The position numbers and the translations under genes are program-made. A stretch of 64,000 bases of DNA from Geodermatophilus sp. DSM 45219 (GTDB lineage: Bacteria > Actinomycetota > Actinomycetes > Mycobacteriales > Geodermatophilaceae): the NCBI RefSeq assembly GCF_900104025.1, contig NZ_FNIQ01000005.1:1-64000 (forward strand), given 5' to 3'. This document shows positions 1 to 13,165 of this stretch, piece after piece. Numbering within the stretch: the stretch's first letter is position 1; each line of letters starts with the position of its first letter. Below the pieces are notes generated by a model that did no database searches, had not been told where the DNA came from, and was given only the letters and a program-made list of their open reading frames with translations.

Positions 1-66
1 CAGGCCAAGACCGCCACCCTCGCCCTCACCTTCTCCGGCGTCCAGCGCGCCGCCGCCACCCGCTGA
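1..66 (+). CDS. 3' end of a secreted TasA/camelysin-like protein (partial)
   Basis: The first 21 codons of the window are open in frame 1 and end at a TGA at 64-66, encoding the tail QAKTATLALTFSGVQRAAATR. The AKTATLTLTFSGVQ-like ending resembles actinobacterial proteins with an 'alternate-type' (SipW-dependent) signal peptide, which often sit beside TasA/camelysin-like proteins. The next gene starts 33 bp downstream with a GAGGAG-like ribosome site and encodes another small secreted protein, so the two probably form one operon. The N-terminus lies outside the window, so the identity rests on a short tail and on context. Confidence 0.55.
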   Translation, partial: QAKTATLALTFSGVQRAAATR

Positions 67-99
67 CCCCCACGCGACCCGGACACCCGAGGAGCTGAG

Positions 100-777
100 A
101 TGACCGCGATCCCGATGCCCGCCCCCGGGGCAGCCCACCCGCTGCGACCGGTCGCCACGCGCCCCGCGACGGGGTTCCTGGGCCGCTGGTCGGTGCGGCT
201 GCTGGTGGCCACCGCGGTCACCGCCTCCGCCGTCCTGGTCGCCGGCACCACCGCCGCGAGCGCCGCGTTCTCCGACTCCGCGGCCCTGCCGGCGATGACC
301 GTCGGCACCGGCGCCGTCGCGCCGGCCACCAACGTGCGGGTCGATGTCTCCTGCGTCACCACGACGACGGTGGTCCAGCTGACGTACACGGTCTACGGCT
401 GGGGCGCCCAGCTGACCGGCTACTCGGCGTGGTCGTCCACGGCCAGCGCGAAGAGCAACGTCGAGAGCGACGTGACGGTGCGGGAGGACGGCCCCAGGGG
501 CAACCAGTACACGACGACCCGTACGACCAAGGACACCGAGCTCTACGCCTCGCTCAAGTGGACCCGGAGCGTCTCCCCCCGGGTCACCGGCTACCGGATG
601 ACGGCGCACACCGTCGCCGGCGACTTCGACATGGGCGGGACCGGCCCGAACGCCACCGAGATGACCGCGCGGTACGACGCGGACGTCGTCGACTTGGGTG
701 CGACGCTCACGATCGACACGGTCACCGACTACGGCTGGATCGGCACCTCGAAGGCGAGCAACACCGTCAAGTGCTGA
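100..777 (+). CDS. Secreted SipW/TasA-context hypothetical protein
   Basis: This 225-residue protein starts at an ATG preceded by GAGGAGCTGAG. It has a long signal sequence: a Pro-rich N-region, then a hydrophobic segment at about residues 33-54 (VRLLVATAVTASAVLVAGTT), followed by the cleavage-type ASAAFSDSA. AFSDSA and the following VGTGAV stretch resemble the start of mature camelysin/TasA-type and alternate-signal-peptide proteins. The mature part is Thr/Ser-rich with beta-like alternation and two cysteines (CVTTTT near the start and the terminal C). It is probably exported and surface-associated; no enzymatic motif is visible. It is the last gene of the operon and is followed by a strong hairpin. 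Function unknown. Confidence 0.7.
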   Translation: MTAIPMPAPGAAHPLRPVATRPATGFLGRWSVRLLVATAVTASAVLVAGTTAASAAFSDSAALPAMTVGTGAVAPATNVRVDVSCVTTTTVVQLTYTVYGWGAQLTGYSAWSSTASAKSNVESDVTVREDGPRGNQYTTTRTTKDTELYASLKWTRSVSPRVTGYRMTAHTVAGDFDMGGTGPNATEMTARYDADVVDLGATLTIDTVTDYGWIGTSKASNTVKC

Positions 778-821
778 CCTCGCCACCACGGCTCGATGCT
801 GTTCCGCCGCACTCCCACACC

Positions 822-882
822 CGACCGTGTGCGCCGATGCGCGGTTCGAGTGCCTCGAACTGTGCATCCCCGCACACGGTCG
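822..882. terminator. Long nested hairpin between convergent genes
   Basis: Three stacked perfect stems: 822-833 with 871-882 (12 bp, CGACCGTGTGCG), 836-840 with 864-868 (GATGC), and 844-850 with 854-860 (GTTCGAG), separated by symmetric 2x2 and 3x3 internal loops and closed by a 3-nt loop. It lies between the convergent secreted-protein gene and ligA, so it is probably a bidirectional terminator. It is unrelated in sequence to the palindrome family found elsewhere in the window. Confidence 0.7.
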
Positions 883-925
883 CTCGGGACACGTGTGTCG
901 GCGGGCAAGGGGTGCGCCGGACCGG

Positions 926-5328
<4,403 letters not shown>

Positions 5329-5396
5329 CGCGGCAGCGTAGGGCCCGGGGCGTCACCGAGTGCGCACACACGCTCACTCATCGCTCGTCCGAGGGG

Positions 5397-6422
5397 TCAC
5401 TCGGGGAGCAGGTACCTCGCGGCCTCGCGCACGTGGGTCATCGCCCGGCGCGCGTAGCCCGGCGTCGCGCCGGCGAGACCGCAGGACGGCGTGAGGGTGA
5501 CCGCCCCGTGCAGCCGGTCGGCGGGGAAGCCGAGTTCCCGCCACCACGCCTGCACCCGCGACGCGGTCGCCCTCGGCGCGGGCAGCGCGGTGTCGGTACC
5601 CGGGACCACCCCCGGGAACAGGTGGGTGCCGGCCTCGACGGCCGTGCCCAGGGCGTCGAGGTCCTGGACCAGCCCGAGGTCGAAGGAGACCGCGTCAGCG
5701 CCGGCCGAGCGGACCAGCTCCAGCGGCGCCCGGTCGGCGCAGCAGTGCACCAGCACAGGCCCGGGTAGCGCGCCGACGACCGCGGCGAGCTCCTGCTCCA
5801 CCACCGGCGCCTCCACGGCGGTCAGCTTGCCGAACCCGCTCGCGGTGGGCAGCGCGCCGAGGAGGACGGCGGGCAGCGAGGGCTCGTCCAGCTGGACGAC
5901 CAGCTGTGCCCCGGGCACCCGCGCGGCGACGGCGGCGACGTGCGCGGTCAGGCCCTCGGCGAGCGACTGGGCCAGGTCGCGCCGGGCCCCGGGGTCGACG
6001 ACGGCGCGGTCGCCGCGCGCGCGCTCGAGGCCGGCGGCCAGCGTCCACGGCCCGGCCGCCTGCACCTTGAACGGACCGGTGTAGCCCCCGGCCACGTCGT
6101 GGAGCGCGTCGAGGTCGCGGGCCAGCAGCTCCTCGGCGCGGCGCTGGTCGACACCCGGTCGCGGGACCAGCCGCCAGCCGGCCGGCGTCAGGTCGACGGC
6201 GAGGTCGACCAGGAGCGCGGCGCTGCGCCCCACCAGGTCCGCGCCGGCCCCGCGGCCGGGCAGCTCCGGCAGGTGGGCGAAGTCGGGCAGCTCGCCGGTG
6301 ACCACGCGCAGCGCCTCGACCGGGTCGGCGCCGGGCAGCGAGCCCACGCCGGTGGCCGGGCCCCACGACGGGCGCGGGGGCGCCGGCTCCACCTCGGGGG
6401 ACGGTCCGGTCGGTGGGGTCAC
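5397..6422 (-). CDS. Cobalamin-independent methionine synthase C-terminal-like protein
   Basis: A 341-residue single-domain TIM-barrel protein of the MetE C-terminal/UROD family (GPATGVGSLPGADPVEALR at the N-terminus). Candidate zinc and thiol ligands are present: VHCCAD in the middle and TPSCGLAG near the C-terminus, matching the His-Cys...Cys set of MetE. It lacks the N-terminal half of full MetE, so it may transfer methyl groups to homocysteine from another donor or have another methyltransferase role. The GTG at 6422 (VTPPTGPSPEVEP) was preferred because residues upstream are low-complexity; no good ribosome site marks it. 68 bp separate it from the M16 gene downstream on the same strand. 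Confidence 0.8.
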   Translation of the reverse strand: MTPPTGPSPEVEPAPPRPSWGPATGVGSLPGADPVEALRVVTGELPDFAHLPELPGRGAGADLVGRSAALLVDLAVDLTPAGWRLVPRPGVDQRRAEELLARDLDALHDVAGGYTGPFKVQAAGPWTLAAGLERARGDRAVVDPGARRDLAQSLAEGLTAHVAAVAARVPGAQLVVQLDEPSLPAVLLGALPTASGFGKLTAVEAPVVEQELAAVVGALPGPVLVHCCADRAPLELVRSAGADAVSFDLGLVQDLDALGTAVEAGTHLFPGVVPGTDTALPAPRATASRVQAWWRELGFPADRLHGAVTLTPSCGLAGATPGYARRAMTHVREAARYLLPE

Positions 6423-6502
6423 AGCGGCGACGGTAGCCCGCGCCCGGCTCCGTCCAGGGCCGGCCCCGTCCCGCGGCTCGCCGCGAGCCTGGCAACGTAC
6501 TG

Positions 6503-6566
6503 GAACGGCCACCCTTCAGGGTCCCGCGCCGAGCGTGCGAGGCGTGGGGGGAAGGGTGGTCCTTGC
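6503..6566. repeat. Intergenic palindromic element, copy at mnmA 3' end
   Basis: Imperfect palindrome with outer arms GGCCACCCTTC (6507-6517) and GAAGGGTGGTCC (6551-6562) around a GCGCCGAGCGTGCGAGGCG centre. It directly abuts the mnmA stop codon (6567-6569), the typical position of this family. On the minus strand it would act as the mnmA terminator. Confidence 0.8.
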
Positions 6567-7640
6567 TCAGGCGGTGGCGAGGACCGTGCCCTGCCCGAGC
6601 ACCAGGTCGCCCCGCTCGGCGTCCGGGGCATAGAGCACCGCGGACTGCCCCGGGGCGACCCCGCGCTGCGGCGGGTCGAGCAGCAGCCGCAGCCCGCCGT
6701 CGTCCCCGGCGGTGACCTCGCACGGCACCGGGGTGCCGTGCGCGCGCAGCTGCACCTCGGCGCGGAGCGGCAGCGAGGGGACGGCGCCGGTCCAGGTCGG
6801 GCGCGCGGTGCGCACCTCGGCCACCCCGGCCAGGTCGGCGGTGCCGACGGTCACGGTGCGGCTGACCGGCTCGATGCCCAGCACGTAGCGCGGCCGGGAG
6901 TCCCCGACCGCCACACCCAGCCCGCGGCGCTGGCCGACGGTGAAGCCGTAGGCGCCGGCGTGCTCCCCGACGACGGCGCCGGTGGCCGCGTCGACGACCG
7001 GGCCCGGCTGCTCGCCGAGCCGGCGGGTGAGGAAGCCGCGGGTGTCGCCGTCGGGGATGAAGCAGATGTCGTGCGAGTCGGCCTTGGTGGCCACCGCGAA
7101 GCCCCGCTCGGCGGCGATCCCGCGCACCCGCTGCTTGGTCATCGACCCGAGCGGGAAGACCGCGCCGGCGAGCTGACCAGCGGTGAGCACGGCGAGCACG
7201 TAGGACTGGTCCTTGGCCGCGTCGACCGAACGCCGCAGCTCGCCGTCCACCAGCCGGGCGTGGTGCCCGGTGACGACCGCGTCGAAGCCGAGCGCCTGCG
7301 CCCGGTCCAGCACCGCGGAGAACTTGATCCTCTCGTTGCAGCGCAGGCACGGGTTGGGCGTGCGACCGGCGGCGTACTCGGCGACGAAGTCCTCGACGAC
7401 GTCCTCGGTGAAGCGCTCGGCGAGGTCCCAGACGTAGAACGGGATGCCGAGCTCGTCGGCGACCCGTCGGGCGTCGTGCGCGTCCTCGACGCTGCAGCAC
7501 CCGCGGGCGCCGCTGCGCAGCGCCTGCCGGTCCGGCGAGAGCGCCAGGTGGACGCCGGTGACGTCGTGCCCGGCGTCCACGGCCAGCGCCGCGGCGACGG
7601 CCGAGTCCACTCCCCCGCTCATCGCGGCCAGGACACGCAT
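6567..7640 (-). CDS. mnmA: tRNA-specific 2-thiouridylase MnmA
   Basis: Thiolates U34 of tRNA-Lys, -Glu and -Gln using ATP and persulfide sulfur. The PP-loop SGGVDS is at residues 8-13, the catalytic cysteine pair is C98 (in [12 protein letters not shown]) and C193 (in [11 protein letters not shown]), and the C-terminal beta-barrel follows GQRRGLG. The 357-aa length is normal. The start ATG at 7640 overlaps the TGA of the cysteine desulfurase gene, so sulfur donor and user are translationally coupled, as expected for a sulfur relay to tRNA. The palindromic element directly follows the stop. Confidence 0.97.
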   Translation of the reverse strand: MRVLAAMSGGVDSAVAAALAVDAGHDVTGVHLALSPDRQALRSGARGCCSVEDAHDARRVADELGIPFYVWDLAERFTEDVVEDFVAEYAAGRTPNPCLRCNERIKFSAVLDRAQALGFDAVVTGHHARLVDGELRRSVDAAKDQSYVLAVLTAGQLAGAVFPLGSMTKQRVRGIAAERGFAVATKADSHDICFIPDGDTRGFLTRRLGEQPGPVVDAATGAVVGEHAGAYGFTVGQRRGLGVAVGDSRPRYVLGIEPVSRTVTVGTADLAGVAEVRTARPTWTGAVPSLPLRAEVQLRAHGTPVPCEVTAGDDGGLRLLLDPPQRGVAPGQSAVLYAPDAERGDLVLGQGTVLATA

Positions 7641-8830
7641 CAGCGCCGTCCCATCCCGGCACGGCGCGCCCGCTCGACCACGGGACCGATCACGTCGAGG
7701 ACCGCGTCGACGTCGGCGTCGGTCGAGGTGTGCCCGAGGCTGAACCGCAGCGAGCTGCGCGCCCGGTCGGGGTCGGCGCCGGTGGCCAGCAGCACGTGGC
7801 TCGGCCGCGCGACGCCGGCGCTGCAGGCCGACCCGGTGGAGCACTCCACGCCGCGGGCGTCGAGCAGCATCAGCAGGGCGTCGCCCTCCGCCCCCGGGAA
7901 GGACAGGTGGGCGTTGCCCGGCAGCCGCCCGGGCCCGCCGGCGACGACGTCGTCCAGGCGGGCGCCGTTGAGCTGCGCGTCGGGGACCTGCGCCACCACG
8001 CCGGCGACCAGCCGGTCGCGCAGCACGGCCAGCCGGTCCGCGCGGTCCTCCCGCTCGGCGACGGCGACGGTCGTGGCCACCCGCAGCCCGACGATCGCGG
8101 CCACGTCCAGCGTGCCGGAGCGGACGTCGCGCTCCTGGCCCCCGCCGTGCAGCAGCGGCGCGCACTCGGTCTCGCGGCGCAGCAGCAGCACGCCGGCGCC
8201 CATCGGACCGCCGAGCTTGTGCCCGGTCATGGTCAGCGCGTCGACCCCGCTGGCGGCGAAGTCGACCGGCACCTGCCCGACGGCCTGGACGGCGTCGGTG
8301 TGCAGCGGGACGCCGACCGCGTGCGCCACCTCCGCCAGGGCCGCCAGGTCGCTGACCGTGCCGATCTCGTTGTTCGCCCACATGACGCTGGCCAGCGCGA
8401 CGTCCGCACCGTCGCCCAGCGCCTCGGCCAGCGCCTCGGGCGTCACCCGGCCGGTCGGCTCGACGGGCAGCCAGGTGACGTCGGCGCCGTCGTGCTTGGC
8501 CAGCCACTCGACGCTGTCGAGCACCGCGTGGTGCTCCGCGGGGCTGACCACGATCCGCCGGCGCCGGGAGTCGCTGTCGCGCCGGGCCCAGTACAGGCCC
8601 TTGACGGCGAGGTTGTCGCTCTCGGTGCCGCCGCCGGTGAACAGCACCTCCGACGGGCGGGCGCCCAGCGCCTCGGCCAGCCGCTCGCGCGACTGCTCGG
8701 CGACCCGGCGGGCGGCGCGGCCGCTGGCGTGCAGCGAGGAGGCGTTGCCCACCCGGCCCAGCTGCTCGGTCATCGCAGCGAGCACCTCGGGCAGCACCGG
8801 GGTGGTCGCCGCGTGGTCGAGGTACGTCAT
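7640..8830 (-). CDS. Cysteine desulfurase (IscS/NifS class)
   Basis: PLP enzyme that removes sulfur from cysteine to form a protein persulfide for tRNA thiolation and probably Fe-S assembly. It starts [11 protein letters not shown], the standard N-terminus of the class; the PLP lysine is K205 in MTGHKLGGP and the active-site cysteine is C336 in STGSACSAG, a class I arrangement with a flexible loop. Length 396 aa. The start overlaps the MFS gene stop and the stop overlaps the mnmA start, so MFS - desulfurase - mnmA are coupled. Cellular role is inferred from the coupling to MnmA. Confidence 0.95.
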   Translation of the reverse strand: MTYLDHAATTPVLPEVLAAMTEQLGRVGNASSLHASGRAARRVAEQSRERLAEALGARPSEVLFTGGGTESDNLAVKGLYWARRDSDSRRRRIVVSPAEHHAVLDSVEWLAKHDGADVTWLPVEPTGRVTPEALAEALGDGADVALASVMWANNEIGTVSDLAALAEVAHAVGVPLHTDAVQAVGQVPVDFAASGVDALTMTGHKLGGPMGAGVLLLRRETECAPLLHGGGQERDVRSGTLDVAAIVGLRVATTVAVAEREDRADRLAVLRDRLVAGVVAQVPDAQLNGARLDDVVAGGPGRLPGNAHLSFPGAEGDALLMLLDARGVECSTGSACSAGVARPSHVLLATGADPDRARSSLRFSLGHTSTDADVDAVLDVIGPVVERARRAGMGRR

Positions 8831-10239
8831 GACGTGGCCAGGGTAGTCGCGGGCGCGCCGGCCCCCGCCGGTCCGGCCGGGACGCCGGCCCGCGGGGCCA
8901 CCACGGCGCCCAGGACGGCGAGCGCGGCGAGCACGACGGCCGCGGCGACCACCGCGCCGGCCAGGGGCAGCAGGCCGGCCGCCACCGCGGCGACGAGCAC
9001 CCCGACCAGCCCGACGCACAGCGCCGCGGCGGTGACGTCCGCGATCTGGAACGCCGACGAGTCCGCGCCGCGCCGGTGCTCCGGCGACTGCTCGAGCAGG
9101 AGCACCCCGACGCTCGGCATGCCCAGCCCCATGCCCAGCCCGGCCACCGCCCAGGTGGGGTACGCCGCCCAGCCGCCGAGCCCGGGGTGGGCGACCAGCG
9201 CGCTGCCCGCCACGCCGACGGCGAGCAGGACGAAGCCGGCACGCAGCAGGCGGGCCCGGGAGACCCCGGGGTACCGGCCCTGCAGGTGCGCGGCGGCCGC
9301 CCAGCCGAACGCACCGGCGGTCAGCGGGAACCCGGCAGCCGCGGGACCCGCGCCGTGCAGCTGGGTCAGCGCCAGCGGCAGCAGCACGTCCATCCCGAAG
9401 AACGCCCCGGCCAGCAGCCCGCGGGAGGCGATGACGGCGGGCAGCCCGGCCCGGACCCGGACGACGCCCCGCGGCAGCAGCCGCCGCAGGCCCGCCGCCA
9501 GCGCGACGAGGCCGACCGCGGCGATCGCCGGGGAGAGCCGGTCCAGCCGCTGGCCGGCGACCTGCAGGGCCGCGGTGCCGAGCCCGGCCACCAGCGCCCA
9601 CCCCGGACGGGCCAGACGGCCGCGGGACCGGGCCGCGGGCTGCGCCGGCTGCTGGGCGCGCAACGCGGGCAGCACGAGGACCGGGCTGAGCGCGGCCAGC
9701 GGCAGCAGGCCGAGGAACACCCACCGCCAGCCAGCGTGGGTCGTCACCAGTCCGGCGACCAGCGGCCCGACCAGCGCGGGCAGCACCCACGCCGCGGAGA
9801 TCGCACCGAACAGCCGCGGCCGCAGCCGCGCCTCGTAGGCCTGCCCGGCGACCACGTACAGCGAGACGGCGACCAGCCCGCCGCCGAGGCCCTGCAGCGC
9901 GCGGGCGGCGACGAACGGCGCCATGCTGCCGGCGAGCCCCGCGGCCAGCAGTCCGGCGCCGAAGAGCCCGACGCCGAGCACGAGCGGCGTCCGTGGGCCC
10001 TGCCGGTCGCCGACGTCGCCGCCGACGACCATCCCCACCACCGAGGCGACCAGGTACGCGCTGAACGACCAGCCGTACCAGGCCAGCCCGTCCAGCTCGG
10101 CGACCACCGTGGGCATCGCCGTCCCCACGGCCATCGCCTCGAAGGCGACCAGGGTGACCAGCAGGAGCAGCCCGGTGGTCGGCAGCCGGTGCCGCCGGTC
10201 GAGGAGGCCGCCCACGGGCTCCCCGGTCGGCTCGCTCAC
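8827..10239 (-). CDS. MFS transporter (DHA-like drug/proton antiporter)
   Basis: A 470-aa polytopic protein with 12 to 14 hydrophobic segments. It has the loop 2-3 motif [11 protein letters not shown] (a version of the MFS motif A), the ALQGLGGG motif of helix 4, and a helix-5 stretch with [19 protein letters not shown], the usual motif of the DHA2 branch of exporters. It is likely a proton-driven exporter of small hydrophobic compounds; substrate unknown. GTG start at 10239; the stop overlaps the desulfurase start by 4 bp, an unusual partner for sulfur metabolism that could be simply positional. Confidence 0.85.
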   Translation of the reverse strand: MSEPTGEPVGGLLDRRHRLPTTGLLLLVTLVAFEAMAVGTAMPTVVAELDGLAWYGWSFSAYLVASVVGMVVGGDVGDRQGPRTPLVLGVGLFGAGLLAAGLAGSMAPFVAARALQGLGGGLVAVSLYVVAGQAYEARLRPRLFGAISAAWVLPALVGPLVAGLVTTHAGWRWVFLGLLPLAALSPVLVLPALRAQQPAQPAARSRGRLARPGWALVAGLGTAALQVAGQRLDRLSPAIAAVGLVALAAGLRRLLPRGVVRVRAGLPAVIASRGLLAGAFFGMDVLLPLALTQLHGAGPAAAGFPLTAGAFGWAAAAHLQGRYPGVSRARLLRAGFVLLAVGVAGSALVAHPGLGGWAAYPTWAVAGLGMGLGMPSVGVLLLEQSPEHRRGADSSAFQIADVTAAALCVGLVGVLVAAVAAGLLPLAGAVVAAAVVLAALAVLGAVVAPRAGVPAGPAGAGAPATTLATS

Positions 10240-10305
10240 AGGGAGTCCGAACGCCCCACGGGGTGCTCCATTCCCGCTCCGGGTCCCTTCCCGACCCGGG
10301 ACGCA

Positions 10306-10343
10306 CGTCGGGCGCCGACCCCGGCCGGGGTCGGCGCCCGACG
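10306..10343. terminator. 38-bp perfect palindrome upstream of MFS gene
   Basis: Two 19-bp perfectly complementary arms with no spacer (10306-10324 and 10325-10343, centred on CCCCGGCCGGGG). It lies between the etfA stop and the MFS start, both on the minus strand, 66 bp upstream of the MFS start. It could be a second terminator for etfBA or a regulatory cruciform. Confidence 0.55.
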
Positions 10344-10357
10344 CTGCGCCCTGGCAC

Positions 10358-10402
10358 GGCCCCGTCCCGGGCCCCTGGGCGCGCGGAGGACGGGGTCCTC
10401 GG
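10358..10402. repeat. Intergenic palindromic element at etfA 3' end
   Basis: Arms GGCCCCGTCCC (10358-10368) and GGACGGGGTCC (10388-10398) with a short GC-rich centre; the element runs up to the etfA stop codon at 10403. Same family as the other stop-adjacent palindromes. Confidence 0.8.
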
Positions 10403-11368
10403 TCAGCCCCTGCGCGCGGTGATGGCCTCGGTGGCCTGCGGGACGACGGTGTTCAGGTCGCCCACGACGCCGAAGTCGGCGAGCTCGAAGATCGGCGCCT
10501 CGGGGTCCTTGTTCACCGCGACGATCGTCTTCGAGGTCTGCATGCCGGCCCGGTGCTGGATGGCCCCGGAGATGCCGACGGCGATGTAGAGCTGCGGGCT
10601 GACGGTCTTGCCGGTCTGCCCCACCTGGAAGGTGTGCGGGTAGTAGCCGGAGTCGACCGCGGCACGGGAGGCACCGACCGCCGCACCGAGGGAGTCCGCG
10701 AGGCCCTCGATGAGGGAGAAGTTCTCCGCCGAGGCCACGCCACGGCCACCGGACACGACGATCGAGGCCTCGGTCAGCTCCGGCCGCGAGGACTTCTGCT
10801 CCACCACCCGGTCCACCACCCGGGTGGCCCTCGCGGCGTCGGACAGCTGCACCGCCACCTGCTCCTCCTCGGCCGCGCCGGGGGCGGGCTCGGGGGTGAC
10901 CGAGTTGCCGCGGACGGTGTAGATGGGGGTGCCGACGGTGACCTTGGAGTGCACGATCGTCGCCCCGGCGAAGGCGACCTGGGTCGCGGTGCCGTCACCG
11001 GCGATCTCGGTGACGTCGGTGAGGAAGCCGCTGCCGGTCTTGATGGCCAGCCGGCCGGCGATCTCCTTGCCCTCCGGCGAGGAGGGGATCACCACGGCCG
11101 CGGGCTGCTTGTCGGACACCAGCTGCGCGAGCACCTCGGCCTTGGGGGCGACCAGGAACTGCTCGACCTCCTCGGACTCGGCGACGTAGACCTTCGCCGC
11201 GCCGTACTCGGCCAGCTGCGCCGTGGCGGCGGCGGCCGAGCCGGGGCCGCCCACGACGACCGCGGCGGGCTCACCCAGCGCGCGGGCGGCGGTCAGCGCC
11301 TCCAGCGTGGTCTTGCGGACCCCCTCGCCGGTGGGGTTCAGCTCGACGAGGACCAGGACCTCTGCCAT
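10403..11368 (-). CDS. etfA: Electron transfer flavoprotein alpha subunit
   Basis: FAD-binding subunit of ETF, which accepts electrons from acyl-CoA dehydrogenases and passes them to ETF-quinone oxidoreductase. The 321-aa product has the N-terminal nucleotide-fold domain ([17 protein letters not shown]) and the C-terminal FAD domain with [37 protein letters not shown] and the final [21 protein letters not shown]. It lies 34 bp downstream of etfB, the standard order. The pair carries a palindromic operator shared with EMC-pathway genes, suggesting use with acyl-CoA dehydrogenases such as methylsuccinyl-CoA dehydrogenase. Confidence 0.97.
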   Translation of the reverse strand: MAEVLVLVELNPTGEGVRKTTLEALTAARALGEPAAVVVGGPGSAAAATAQLAEYGAAKVYVAESEEVEQFLVAPKAEVLAQLVSDKQPAAVVIPSSPEGKEIAGRLAIKTGSGFLTDVTEIAGDGTATQVAFAGATIVHSKVTVGTPIYTVRGNSVTPEPAPGAAEEEQVAVQLSDAARATRVVDRVVEQKSSRPELTEASIVVSGGRGVASAENFSLIEGLADSLGAAVGASRAAVDSGYYPHTFQVGQTGKTVSPQLYIAVGISGAIQHRAGMQTSKTIVAVNKDPEAPIFELADFGVVGDLNTVVPQATEAITARRG

Positions 11369-11402
11369 GACTGCTCAGTCTCCTTCTGCGCTTCGATCCG
11401 GG

Positions 11403-12182
11403 TCAGACGATCTTCTGGCCGGCCAGGAAGTCGACGAGCTTGCTGGCGCCGTCGCCCTCGTCGGTGACCTTCACCCCGGCGCCCTTGGGCGGGCGGCCGG
11501 CGAACTCGAGCACCTGGCTGGTGGCCATCGCCAGGCCCACGGTGGCCGGGTCGATGCCCAGGTCGGCCAGCGACAGCTTGGTCACCGGCTTCTTCTTGGC
11601 CGCCATGATCCCCTTGAAGGAGGGGTAGCGCGGCTCGTTGATGGTGTCCCAGGTGGACACGATCGCCGGCAGCGGCGCCTCCAGCGCCCAGTAGCCGCCG
11701 TCGGTCTGCCGCTCGACCCGCGCCATCCCGCCCTCGACGGTGAGCTTGCGCGCCCCCGACAGCAGCGGCAGGTTCAGCCGCTCGGCCAGCAGCGCCGGCA
11801 TCACCGCCAGCTGGCCGTCGGTGGACTCCGCACCGCAGAGCACGATGTCGAAGCTCAGCTGCTGCAGCGCCGCGGCCAGGATCGCCGACGTCTGCGGCGC
11901 ACACGCGCCGTGGATGGCGCCGTCCACCACGTGCACGGCCTTGTCCGCGCCCATCGACAGCGCCTTGCGGATCGCGTCGGCGGCCGACTCCGGGCCGACG
12001 GTCAGCACGGTGACCTCGCCGCCGTGGGCCTCCTTGAGCAGGAGCGCCTCCTCGATGGCGTACTCGTCGATCTCGTTGACGACGTTGTCCGCGCTCCCCC
12101 GGGCGACGGTGTTGTCCGCCGGGTCCAGGGAGCGCTCGCTCCCCGAGTCCGGGACCTGCTTGACCAGAACGACGATGTCCAT
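11403..12182 (-). CDS. etfB: Electron transfer flavoprotein beta subunit
   Basis: AMP-binding partner of EtfA. The 259-aa protein starts MDIVVLVKQVPDSGS with an ATG at 12182 and shows the family motif VNEIDEYAIEEAL plus the ETF signature region CGAESTDG and AKKKPVTK. It is first in the etfBA operon. A perfect 14-bp palindrome lies 64 bp upstream of the start and a 16-bp palindrome slightly further; the first matches sites ahead of ccr, the 3-hydroxybutyryl-CoA dehydrogenase and the mutase genes. Confidence 0.97.
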   Translation of the reverse strand: MDIVVLVKQVPDSGSERSLDPADNTVARGSADNVVNEIDEYAIEEALLLKEAHGGEVTVLTVGPESAADAIRKALSMGADKAVHVVDGAIHGACAPQTSAILAAALQQLSFDIVLCGAESTDGQLAVMPALLAERLNLPLLSGARKLTVEGGMARVERQTDGGYWALEAPLPAIVSTWDTINEPRYPSFKGIMAAKKKPVTKLSLADLGIDPATVGLAMATSQVLEFAGRPPKGAGVKVTDEGDGASKLVDFLAGQKIV

Positions 12183-12246
12183 CGTCAGACCCACCTCCAC
12201 GTCTGAGGGGCCGCGGGCCGGCGCCCGCCTGCTCCGATGTTCCAGG

Positions 12247-12260
12247 TTACCGGCCGGTAA
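12247..12260. promoter_or_regulatory. Putative operator TTACCGGCCGGTAA upstream of etfBA
   Basis: Perfect 14-bp palindrome, 64 bp upstream of the etfB start. It is the most symmetric member of a set with consensus YTACYSGCCRGTAR found at 42833, 42855, 50603 and 58761. The dyad form is typical of TetR-type repressor sites; the regulator is not in the window. Confidence 0.65.
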
Positions 12261-12283
12261 CGGGTGGCCTGCCCGGGCTCCGA

Positions 12284-12299
12284 GGTGACCCGGGTCACC
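12284..12299. promoter_or_regulatory. 16-bp perfect palindrome GGTGACCCGGGTCACC
   Basis: Lies between the etfB operator and the stop of the enoyl-CoA hydratase gene (12307). Too short and without the flanking of the palindrome family to be a clear terminator; it may be a second operator for etfBA. It has no recognised copy elsewhere in the window. Confidence 0.35.
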
Positions 12300-12306
12300 C
12301 TGGCGA

Positions 12307-13092
12307 TCAGCGCCCGGTGAAGGTCGCCTTGCCGGGGCCGCTCTCCAGGAACGACCGCATGCCGGTCGCCTGGTCCTCGGTGTCGAACAGCTCGGCGAAC
12401 AGCCGGCTCTCCAGGACCAGCCCCTCGTGGAGCGGCAGGTCCAGGCCCTCGTCGATCGCCTTCTTGGCCGCGGCCAGCGCCAGGGGCGGGCCGGCCGCGA
12501 ACTTGCGCGCCATGGCCACGGCGGTCCCGTACACCTCGGCGTCGGGGACGACGGCGTCCGCCAGCCCGATCTCCAGCGCCTCCTCGGCGCCGACGTGCCG
12601 GCCGGTGAAGACCAGGTCCTTGGCCTTGGCCGGGCCGACCAGCCGGGCCAGCCGCTGCGTGCCGCCCGCGCCGGGGATGACGCCGAGCAGGATCTCCGGC
12701 TGGCCGATCCTGGCGCCGGCGCCCATGACCCGGAAGTCGGCGCACAGCGCCAGCTCGTAGCCGCCACCCAGCGCGTAGCCGGTGATCGCGGCGATCACCG
12801 GCTTGGGGACCTGCTGCACGGCGGTGAAGGAGTCGGTCAGCTCCCGGCCCCAGGCCACCATGCTGCTGCCGTCGAGCTGCGACATCGCCTTGATGTCGGC
12901 GCCGGCGGCGAACACCCGCTCCCCGCCGTAGACCACGACAGCGCGCACGTCCTCGCGCTCCCCGGCCTCCAGGGCCGCGGCGCGCACCTCCAGGTGCAGC
13001 TGCTCGTCGATCGCGTTCATCTTCGGCCGGTCCAGGCGGATGGTCCCCACCCCGTCCTCGACCTGCAGCGTCACGAACTCCGGCTGTGCCAC
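12307..13092 (-). CDS. Enoyl-CoA hydratase (crotonase family)
   Basis: Hydrates trans-2-enoyl-CoA, for example crotonyl-CoA to 3-hydroxybutyryl-CoA. The 261-aa protein has the oxyanion-hole regions AAGADIKAM and GYALGGGYELAL and both catalytic glutamates (Glu in GGGYELAL and Glu in QPEILLGVIPGAGG), so it should be an active hydratase. GTG start at 13092 with AGGAGG five bases upstream. It sits directly upstream of etfBA on the same strand, separated by the operator region, so etfBA probably has its own promoter. Confidence 0.93.
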   Translation of the reverse strand: MAQPEFVTLQVEDGVGTIRLDRPKMNAIDEQLHLEVRAAALEAGEREDVRAVVVYGGERVFAAGADIKAMSQLDGSSMVAWGRELTDSFTAVQQVPKPVIAAITGYALGGGYELALCADFRVMGAGARIGQPEILLGVIPGAGGTQRLARLVGPAKAKDLVFTGRHVGAEEALEIGLADAVVPDAEVYGTAVAMARKFAAGPPLALAAAKKAIDEGLDLPLHEGLVLESRLFAELFDTEDQATGMRSFLESGPGKATFTGR

Positions 13093-13165
13093 GGGGACCT
13101 CCTGGCGGTGGACGACGTCGTCGCCCGCACCCTAGCCAGCAGCACCGCGCCGGCCTCGGGGCGGC

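Noticed and set aside
842..862. tRNA T-arm-like sequence GGTTCGAGTGCC
   Set aside because: The flanks pair with each other as one long hairpin; there is no acceptor stem, anticodon arm or CCA end.
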